Of a stretch of DNA of 42,492 nucleotides, positions 35,913 to 42,492 are shown in pieces. Numbering within the stretch: the first letter of the stretch is position 1; each line of letters starts with the position of its first letter. The DNA is from Sulfuriflexus sp. (GTDB taxonomy: Bacteria; Pseudomonadota; Gammaproteobacteria; AKS1). The stretch covers positions 1 through 42,492 of the forward strand of contig JAGLUW010000007.1 of NCBI GenBank assembly GCA_023134145.1, in the 5' to 3' direction. The notes under the pieces are model-generated. The model saw nothing but the letters and a program-made list of their open reading frames with translations. It was not told the origin of the DNA and searched no databases. The translations under genes were made by a program, and so were the position numbers.

Positions 35913-36301
35913 AGTCAGCATGCCCAAGTGAAGAAAGACTTAAGTCATTGATTATGGAGGCTTTTGATGAATTATCTGCTCCAGATTCAGCGCGTATTGA
36001 GCAAATTGCGTCTACACTTGCTAGTAAGACGAGAAAACAGGCAAATCAGTGCTCTAAACCGCACCAACACTGGCTTTTCTGGCTATTACTGGGTGGCAGC
36101 ATGACCGCAGCAGCTTGGTGGGGCGGCAATCACTTTTTGCCACAACCAGCTGAAATTATTGAAACTGATTCTATTGAAATTCAGCAAGAACCAACGGAAA
36201 TAATCTTGCCGAATAACCGTAAAAAGAACACGCAGCCACCTTCTACCAAGGAAAAGGCTGATAAAGACAGTAGCGTTATTTACCAACGTGAACTCTATTA
36301 G
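35909..36301 (+). CDS. Single-pass membrane protein, probable anti-sigma factor with an MshQ-like tail
   Basis: No family is recognised. The 130-residue protein, starting at the ATG that overlaps the sigma stop, has a soluble N-terminal region of about 45 residues (CPSEERLKSLIMEAFDELSAP). One membrane helix follows (HWLFWLLLGGSMTAAAWWGG, about 46-66), then a Glu/Lys/Pro-rich periplasmic tail. This is the layout of anti-sigma factors. The last residues, DSSVIYQRELY, nearly repeat the end of MshQ (NNSTIYLRELY), the next gene. An ATG 15 nt upstream is less likely. Function is inferred from coupling to the sigma gene. Confidence 0.75.
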   Translation: MKSACPSEERLKSLIMEAFDELSAPDSARIEQIASTLASKTRKQANQCSKPHQHWLFWLLLGGSMTAAAWWGGNHFLPQPAEIIETDSIEIQQEPTEIILPNNRKKNTQPPSTKEKADKDSSVIYQRELY

Positions 36302-36312
36302 GATTTTAAATT

Positions 36313-39300
36313 ATGTTATCTATTCGACATTCATTATTTTTTAGCGCCGCGATCTTTTTATTCTGGTCGGTTTTTACATCAACAGCGCATGCCTTTGGCG
36401 CAACTGAATGTGCTGCCAATCGCTTAGGCGGGGATTTAGTCTGTACCGCAGCTGATGTTTCAATTACTGGTCTCGCAATCAGTGGTGGAGCACCTTCCTG
36501 TGTCGGCGGCACCTCTGCAACCTTTGATCTTGATTTGACCGTCAATTCAGCCACACCTAATCGGTACGACATCGGTGTATTTATTTCCAATGATGGTAAA
36601 GATCCACAACTCACACTCGGCAGTGGTGGCCCAGCTAGTTGTACTGTAGGCATCTTACCACCCAATGATCCGCCTTTTCGTAATCTTGACCCCGGACCTG
36701 TTGCTGGCGTTACCGATGTATGTGGTGATGTAAACGGTAGTATGAATGGTGGTACCGGTATCGGAACATTCACAATGACGAATGTTTCCGTTGCATGTCA
36801 GTCCATAGATGGTAGCAGTGGTAATCTATATATCCCTTTTGTAGTTAGTTGGGACAATACTGCCGGTACTACATGTACAAGCAGTGATGGCGTATTTCCA
36901 AATACTAAATCAAAATGTAATTCACCAACCGTGCTACAAAGCACTGTTCCTGTTGTTGTCTTACCTACGATCACTAAAACCGATAACAGTCCCGTCATCT
37001 TTTCTGGTGACGATACGACCTACACAGTCGTTATCACCAACACGACAGGTGCTGTATTAAGCGGTGCCGTCTTTAAAGATCCGGCTGTTACTAATCTTGA
37101 TGTGGAAAGTATTACCTGCTCAGCATCGGGTGGCGCAACTTGCCCAACACCTCTTACTATTACTGATGTACAAGGTGGTGGCGTTACTCTTCCCGACATG
37201 CCCATCGATAGCAGTATCACTTTTACCATTGATGCTGAACTTGAGGAAGATGTAACTGGAACACTAACCAACATAGCCTACGTTACTGTTGGTGGCCAAA
37301 CCAACTCCGACAGTGATATAGACACTATCTTAGATCCAGACTCCGTGCCTAAACTCAGCAAAACAGATAATCGGATTAACATCGCGCCGGGAGCGACGAC
37401 TGACTATTTTATCGTTATTGATAATTCTACCGATAAAATATTACAAAATGCTGTATTTAAAGATCCTGCTGTTACTGATCTCACTGTAAACAGTATTACC
37501 TGTTTCCCTTCCGGTGGTGCAATTTGTCCCGTAATCGATATTGCGGCTATACAAGGTGCAGGTCTTACTATTCCAGATATGCCCGATGAAGGCAGTCTTA
37601 CCTTTACTATTAACGCAACACTGGCTGCGACCGCAACACTAGGTGCGACTATTACCAATACCGCAAGTATTACGGCGGGTGGCCAAACAAATTTCGCGAG
37701 TGATTCAAATACAATACAGAATGGTGCTGGAGCACTAACTTGTGGGCCAATACCTTCTACCTACCCTGTTTATAGTTCGGGTGATGATCTAGAAATTGAA
37801 GACGACGTTAAAATTAATGTCGGCAGTGGTAATGTTGATGTAGAAGAAGGTGAAAACAATGGTACTGCCATTGATGTTACTGGCACAGTAGGTGATGTTA
37901 TTACACCTAACCCAGCATTAAATTTACCAACTATCGATCCACTTCTCTTTCCAAGCAATATAGCAACCAATGATGTTGTTGTTAGCAACAATACAACTAT
38001 CTTCGATAGTGCAACCGAAGATACTTACGACACTATTACCATTGAAGATGGTTTTGAAACTAGCTTCACCGGTGGTGGCCCTTTCTATATTGATGAGCTC
38101 AAAATAGGTGAAGGTTCTACTGTTAATTTAGCAGCGGGCAATTACTTTATTAATAAACTATCCATTAAAAAAGACAGCTTTATTAATATTACTTCTGAAG
38201 TAGTTAATATTTATATTAATGATGAATTCAAAGTTAACGGTGATGACGTTACTATTAATGATGGCGGTAATGTCGGTGGTTTAGTTATTTATCTCTATAG
38301 TGATGCTGATTTTAAAGCTGAAAAAAGACGACTTGATTTCACTGGTGTTATCTATGGACCAGATTCTGATGACATAAAATTTGGTAAAGAAACTAAATTC
38401 CATGGTGCCGTTATCGGCGGTGATGATATTGAATTTGATGATGACAGTGTTATTACCTACACACCTGCTGATGCTGCAATGGTAGGAAATATTTCTACTT
38501 GTATGATTAGCTTAGATCATTATGAGATTTTTCATACTGGTACTGGCATAAGCTGTAAACCAAATACAATCAGAATAACTGGCCATGATAGTGGCGACAA
38601 TGCTGTTGATGTTCCCGCTGGAACCACAATTACTTTAAGCACATCAACAAACCGTGGTGATTGGACTCTAATTAGCACTGGTACAGGTACACTCACCAAT
38701 GGAACTCTAGGTGATGGTGTCGCCACCTATACCTTCCCCGGTGCTGAATCAGTTGTTGGGCTAGAGTTTAACTACACTAATCCCTTTACAGATACTGATA
38801 CCGTAAACTTTAATGTAACCGATGGCACTATCAGCGAGTCTGAAGATCCTGATCTTGTCTATCAAAAAACCAAATTTATATTTGAAGACACCGCCAATAG
38901 CGGAAATTTTGATATTCCAACTCAAATTTCTGGTAAAGATTCCAATGAAGGCTTTGGTGCAAAAGATCTATTTCTACGAGCAATAACCGCATCTGATAAA
39001 AATCCAGCTGTCTGTATAGGTTTACTCTCAGGCGCTGTAAACATCGATCTTGGCGCTGAATGTGCAAACCCAACAATCTGTGCTGCTCGGCAACTATTGG
39101 TTAACAGCACGGCTATCGCCACAACCGATGAAGATGGCTCAGCAAATGCATCGGCCTATACAACAATTAGTCTAGACTTCGATGATGAGTCACGTGCACC
39201 TATTATTTTAAATTATCCTGATGCTGGTCAACTAGAACTTCATGCTCGCTATAATTTACTACTTGCTAATAATTCTTCTTCAGGCGATTTTTTACGAGGC

Positions 39301-40713
39301 TCTAATTTATTCGTAGTTCGCCCTCTTGCTTTACGTATTCCAGTGACAGGCAATAACGCTGCACAAGATAGTGACGGTGACACATCCTTTGTTGCTGGTA
39401 CCGATTTTAACTTCACCGTCGAAGGCGTACTCTGGCAACAAACCGATGATACAAATGAGGATGGTATTGCAGATGGTTTCAACGATGACACCCCCTTAAC
39501 CAATCCTGCGGATATCACTGACAACGCAGTCACACCTAACTTCTTTGCAACGGCTAGTCTAAGCAACAATCTATTCCAACCTGCTGGCGGAACAAATCCA
39601 CCACTCTCATCTACAAGTGTAGTAATCAACAATCTTGGCACTGGAGCTGTTACTGCTAATTGGCCCGAAGTCGGGATTATTGAAATCAATGCTCAAGTAA
39701 CGGATTATCTTAGTAGTGGCCAAGATATTCTCGGGCGCAGCAGCTATGTTGGACGTTTTTATCCTGATAGATTTGATGTGACTACTAATACACCTATTCT
39801 CGCTGATAGCTGCACTAATTTCAGTTACATGGACCAAGAAATAGGCTTTAGTACTAACCCAGCAATAACTATAACGGCTTTTGAGGCGGGTACAGAAATA
39901 ACTAAGAACTACGATTTTGATGGATTCTGGAAATACTCAGTTAACTTAGAAAATCGCACTTACACTAATAATGTAATGACTCCCGCAACCATAGATAGCG
40001 CTCCACTACAGGTCAATATCGCCGTCAGTGATGATGAAAATGGTGATGGTGATCGCCTACTAACTATCAGTAACGAAACAATACTTTATCAACGGCCGGC
40101 GGATCCTCGTGATGCAGCAAATATGGGGGCTAGTCCGGCTATACCATTCGATGCTGACATTAATCTTAATTTCACTGACATAGATCTCACTGATAGTGAT
40201 GGTGTTTGTTATGACTCTGACAATGATGGTGGCGCTTGTGAAACCTACTCAATTACCAATATTGGTAGCACCGAAGTTCGCTTTGGACGCTTAAAAATAG
40301 ACAGCGCCTTTGGTTCAGAACTCGTTCCTCTACAGCTACCTATCACCATCCAATACTATGCTAGTTTAATCGAAGATTTTATTACGGTACCGGATGACAC
40401 ATGTACAACATTAACAGCTGCACCCGCTGCCGCACCAGATTGGGGTGATGTTAACTTATCAAACTATCAAGGTAATCTCGTTGAAAATGATACGACACCA
40501 TCATTATCTGCTCTAACCGGAGGGCAAGCGACTCTTACACTTAGCGCACCACTCATTCACGATGGAAGTGTGCTCGTCACACTAGATGCTCCGCCTTACC
40601 TTAAATTTGATTGGGACGGTGACGGTAATCACGACAACAATCCAACTGCTCTTGGAACATTTGGTATTTATAGTGGTAATAACTCAACGATTTATTTACG
40701 CGAATTATACTAA
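36313..40713 (+). CDS. mshQ: MshQ-like large exported protein with DUF6701 C-terminal region
   Basis: The 1466-residue protein has a signal peptide (ending FTSTAHAF). A Cys-containing N-terminal domain runs to about residue 215, followed by two tandem DUF11-like repeats: about 217-340 beginning TITKTDNSP, and 346-470 beginning KLSKTDNRI. An Asp/Asn/Gly-rich beta segment follows (about 477-730, with IYGPDSDDIKFG and GAVIGGDDIEF). The DUF6701 region starts near 735 (LDHYEIFHTGTGISC) and runs to the end, IYLRELY. MshQ-type proteins are encoded last in MSHA clusters and may act as a pilus-associated adhesin; that role is not proven. AGGA precedes the ATG. Confidence 0.88.
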   Translation: MLSIRHSLFFSAAIFLFWSVFTSTAHAFGATECAANRLGGDLVCTAADVSITGLAISGGAPSCVGGTSATFDLDLTVNSATPNRYDIGVFISNDGKDPQLTLGSGGPASCTVGILPPNDPPFRNLDPGPVAGVTDVCGDVNGSMNGGTGIGTFTMTNVSVACQSIDGSSGNLYIPFVVSWDNTAGTTCTSSDGVFPNTKSKCNSPTVLQSTVPVVVLPTITKTDNSPVIFSGDDTTYTVVITNTTGAVLSGAVFKDPAVTNLDVESITCSASGGATCPTPLTITDVQGGGVTLPDMPIDSSITFTIDAELEEDVTGTLTNIAYVTVGGQTNSDSDIDTILDPDSVPKLSKTDNRINIAPGATTDYFIVIDNSTDKILQNAVFKDPAVTDLTVNSITCFPSGGAICPVIDIAAIQGAGLTIPDMPDEGSLTFTINATLAATATLGATITNTASITAGGQTNFASDSNTIQNGAGALTCGPIPSTYPVYSSGDDLEIEDDVKINVGSGNVDVEEGENNGTAIDVTGTVGDVITPNPALNLPTIDPLLFPSNIATNDVVVSNNTTIFDSATEDTYDTITIEDGFETSFTGGGPFYIDELKIGEGSTVNLAAGNYFINKLSIKKDSFINITSEVVNIYINDEFKVNGDDVTINDGGNVGGLVIYLYSDADFKAEKRRLDFTGVIYGPDSDDIKFGKETKFHGAVIGGDDIEFDDDSVITYTPADAAMVGNISTCMISLDHYEIFHTGTGISCKPNTIRITGHDSGDNAVDVPAGTTITLSTSTNRGDWTLISTGTGTLTNGTLGDGVATYTFPGAESVVGLEFNYTNPFTDTDTVNFNVTDGTISESEDPDLVYQKTKFIFEDTANSGNFDIPTQISGKDSNEGFGAKDLFLRAITASDKNPAVCIGLLSGAVNIDLGAECANPTICAARQLLVNSTAIATTDEDGSANASAYTTISLDFDDESRAPIILNYPDAGQLELHARYNLLLANNSSSGDFLRGSNLFVVRPLALRIPVTGNNAAQDSDGDTSFVAGTDFNFTVEGVLWQQTDDTNEDGIADGFNDDTPLTNPADITDNAVTPNFFATASLSNNLFQPAGGTNPPLSSTSVVINNLGTGAVTANWPEVGIIEINAQVTDYLSSGQDILGRSSYVGRFYPDRFDVTTNTPILADSCTNFSYMDQEIGFSTNPAITITAFEAGTEITKNYDFDGFWKYSVNLENRTYTNNVMTPATIDSAPLQVNIAVSDDENGDGDRLLTISNETILYQRPADPRDAANMGASPAIPFDADINLNFTDIDLTDSDGVCYDSDNDGGACETYSITNIGSTEVRFGRLKIDSAFGSELVPLQLPITIQYYASLIEDFITVPDDTCTTLTAAPAAAPDWGDVNLSNYQGNLVENDTTPSLSALTGGQATLTLSAPLIHDGSVLVTLDAPPYLKFDWDGDGNHDNNPTALGTFGIYSGNNSTIYLRELY

Positions 40714-40720
40714 ATTCTAT

Positions 40721-40782
40721 TTAGGGTCAGAACAAAAACTATTCTGAATCACAGCTGTGTTTAATTTTTGTTCTGACCCTAA
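40721..40782. repeat. Perfect 18-bp inverted repeat, RAYT/REP-like, between mshQ and ntrC
   Basis: TTAGGGTCAGAACAAAAA (40721-40738) is repeated in exact inverse at 40765-40782 around a 26-nt centre containing the palindrome ACAGCTGT. It overlaps the last bases of ntrC. TTAGGGTCAGA-type repeats occur beside REP-associated tyrosine transposases in gammaproteobacteria. It can also act as a two-way terminator, since the right arm ends in T residues for mshQ and the left for ntrC. Confidence 0.75.
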
Positions 40783-42182
40783 TTTAATTCCATCCCCAAA
40801 TCTTTAATCTTACGGGTTAGGGTATTACGTCCCCAACCTAGTAATTTAGCGGCATCTTGACGACGTCCACCAGTGTGACGCAAAGCACTACGGATCATGA
40901 TGCGTTCAAAATCAGGAACTGCAGAATCCAACAAACCAAGATCACCACTAGCCAAGCTATTATCTGCCCAACGCTCTAAAGATTTTTGCCAATTATCGCC
41001 AGTAACAGACTCTTCATTATAATTTTCGCGCAATTCCGGTGGCAGGTCATCCATGTGCACTTCTTGGCCAGGTGCCATGACTGTTAACCAGCGACAAAGA
41101 TTCTCTAATTGCCTTACATTACCTTGCCAATCAATGCCGGTTAAATATTTTTCTGCCTCAGGTAATAAACGTTTTACTTCTGAATCAAGTTCTTTCGCCG
41201 CTGCAGCTAAAAAGAAATTCATTAACACGGGAATATCTTCTCTACGTTCACGCAATGGCGGCACATGAATACGAATAACGTTTAAACGGTGAAATAAATC
41301 TTCACGGAATCGACCTTCGGCTACTAATTTTTCTAAATTCTGATGTGTTGCTGCAATAATACGCACATCAACCTTTACTGCGGTACGACCACCAACGCGA
41401 TAAAACTCACCCTCGGCCAATACTCGTAATAGACGTGTCTGCAATTCGGCAGGCATGTCACCAATTTCATCTAAAAATAATGTACCACCATCGGCTTGTT
41501 CAAAACGACCTCGATGTAAGCTTTGCGCGCCGGTAAAAGAACCTTTCTCATGACCAAACAATTCTGATTCCAATAAATCTTTTGGGATCGCTGCGGTATT
41601 AATCGCAATAAAATCTTTTCCCGCACGTGGGCTATGTTTATGTAATGCGTGCGCAACCAATTCTTTACCTGTACCTGATTCACCATTAATTAAAACAGTT
41701 ATGTTAGAACGTGCTAAACGACCAATGGCACGAAACACTTCCTGCATTGCAGGTGCTTCACCAATGATTTCTGTTTTGATTACTGGCTCATTAGATAATT
41801 CTGTTTTCGTTTCGCGTCGCAGATCCACGGCTCGGCTTACCATTTCTACTGCTTCATCAACATCAAAAGGTTTTGGTAAATATTCAAATGCGCCACCTTG
41901 ATAGGCAGAAACAGCACTATCCAAATCAGAATGCGCGGTCATAATAATGACTGGCAGCTCTGGATATTCTGAATTAAGTTTTTCTAACAATTCAAGACCA
42001 TTTAAACCGGGCATGCGAATATCAGTAACAATCGCATCGGGCAATTCTTTTTCAAGATCACTCATAATCTTATTCGCATTTTCGTAACTAATAACTTCCA
42101 TATTCGCTTTTTCTAGTGCCTTTTCTAACACCCAGCGTATTGATCGATCATCATCGATGATCCAAATCTTGTCCTTATGCAT
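40779..42182 (-). CDS. ntrC: Nitrogen regulation response regulator NtrC
   Basis: NtrC activates sigma-54 promoters under nitrogen limitation. The 467-residue protein has a receiver with Asp54 (IVTDIRMPGLNG), AAA+ domain with Walker A GESGTGKE and GSFTGA (the Ser variant of GAFTGA found in NtrC), Walker B GTLFLDE, and the DNA-binding end GGRRQDAAKLLGWGRNTLTRKIKDLG. The start at 42182 has GGAGAG nearby; the frame extends to 42242 but that part lies inside ntrB. Its start overlaps the ntrB stop, so the pair is cotranscribed. Confidence 0.96.
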   Translation of the reverse strand: MHKDKIWIIDDDRSIRWVLEKALEKANMEVISYENANKIMSDLEKELPDAIVTDIRMPGLNGLELLEKLNSEYPELPVIIMTAHSDLDSAVSAYQGGAFEYLPKPFDVDEAVEMVSRAVDLRRETKTELSNEPVIKTEIIGEAPAMQEVFRAIGRLARSNITVLINGESGTGKELVAHALHKHSPRAGKDFIAINTAAIPKDLLESELFGHEKGSFTGAQSLHRGRFEQADGGTLFLDEIGDMPAELQTRLLRVLAEGEFYRVGGRTAVKVDVRIIAATHQNLEKLVAEGRFREDLFHRLNVIRIHVPPLRERREDIPVLMNFFLAAAAKELDSEVKRLLPEAEKYLTGIDWQGNVRQLENLCRWLTVMAPGQEVHMDDLPPELRENYNEESVTGDNWQKSLERWADNSLASGDLGLLDSAVPDFERIMIRSALRHTGGRRQDAAKLLGWGRNTLTRKIKDLGMELN

Positions 42183-42492
42183 TTTCTTTACTCTCCGTTT
42201 CAATCGGCAATAAAATTGTAAATCGTGTTTCACCCGGCTCACTTGTACATTCGATAAGCCCGCCGTGCCGATTAATTAATGACTGTGCTATTGATAAACC
42301 CACACCTGTCCCTTCAGCGCGACTTGTTACCATTGGGAAGAAAATTCTTTGTTGCATTTCTTCCGGTATGCCAACGCCATCATCAGTAATATCTAAACGC
42401 ATAACATGACGATGACGAATACTGCCAATGGTTAATTGTCTTTCAATACGTGTTTTAAGTTCAATTGTGCCCTTACCCTGCGTTGCCTGAAT
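42175..42492 (-). CDS. ntrB: Nitrogen regulation histidine kinase NtrB, C-terminal part
   Basis: The frame is open to the right edge and gives the last 105 residues of a histidine kinase. The ATP-binding boxes are VMRLDITDDGVGIPEE (N/G1), FFPMVTSRAEGTGVGLSIAQSL (F/G2) and the end NRHGGLIECTSEPGETRFTILLP. The overlap of 8 bp with ntrC identifies it as NtrB/GlnL. The H-box and PAS domain lie outside the window. Confidence 0.93.
   Translation of the reverse strand: MQATQGKGTIELKTRIERQLTIGSIRHRHVMRLDITDDGVGIPEEMQQRIFFPMVTSRAEGTGVGLSIAQSLINRHGGLIECTSEPGETRFTILLPIETESKENA

Noticed and set aside
36306..36773. 155-codon open frame antisense to the start of mshQ
   Set aside because: Proline/serine-rich shadow of the mshQ N-terminus without independent support.
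39249..39689. 146-codon open frame antisense to mshQ
   Set aside because: Its composition mirrors the repetitive mshQ coding strand; no start signal or family.

Overview
The window comes from a gammaproteobacterium that probably oxidises reduced sulfur. Gene order is typical of that class in several blocks: lptM-lysA-dapF-DUF484-xerC-hslVU, ubiE-ubiJ-ubiB, gpmI-envC-ctpA-yibQ divergent from rhodanese-grxC-secB-gpsA-trmL, and ntrBC. Intact soxY and soxZ genes point to thiosulfate/sulfide chemistry. The species cannot be named from the sequence. No rRNA, tRNA, CRISPR array or complete insertion sequence was seen.

Region 1 (1-4547, minus strand) is a sulfur-oxidation cluster. A membrane histidine kinase and an NtrC-type, sigma-54-dependent response regulator lie upstream of soxY and soxZ. 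A second soxY paralogue is cut by the left edge. Two GTGC-N5-GCAC dyads, 21 bp apart, sit between the regulator and soxY. A terminator and then a sigma-54-like -24/-12 element separate soxZ from the second soxY.

Region 2 (4704-14135, plus strand) is housekeeping: the lipoprotein LptM, the end of lysine/diaminopimelate synthesis, the XerC recombinase, the HslUV protease, a DUF971 protein and ubiquinone biosynthesis. Region 3 (14274-20554, minus strand) holds a DUF502 membrane protein, YajL, YibQ, CtpA, EnvC and GpmI, mostly envelope and cell-division functions. Region 4 (20692-24998) starts with an ArsR-family repressor whose two cysteines have the same 66-residue spacing as the persulfide sensors SqrR and BigR. 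It sits above a membrane rhodanese, glutaredoxin 3, SecB and GpsA. TrmL and a class 1 dihydroorotate dehydrogenase follow.

Region 5 (25022-40782) is a mannose-sensitive-haemagglutinin (MSHA) type IV pilus locus. A soluble zinc-binding-type chemoreceptor with a sigma-28 promoter is divergent from it. The locus runs mshE, mshG, a prepilin, mshA, a Wzy_C/TPR O-antigen-ligase-like protein that may glycosylate the pilin, mshC, mshD, mshO, mshP, an ECF sigma factor, a small single-pass membrane protein (probable anti-sigma factor) and a 1466-residue MshQ-like protein. The membrane protein and MshQ end in nearly the same tail, IYQRELY and IYLRELY. This suggests a dedicated sigma/anti-sigma circuit that monitors MshQ; it is the most novel-looking system here, but the function is inferred. 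A perfect 18-bp inverted repeat resembling RAYT-associated repeats separates mshQ from convergent ntrC-ntrB, the last of which runs off the right edge.
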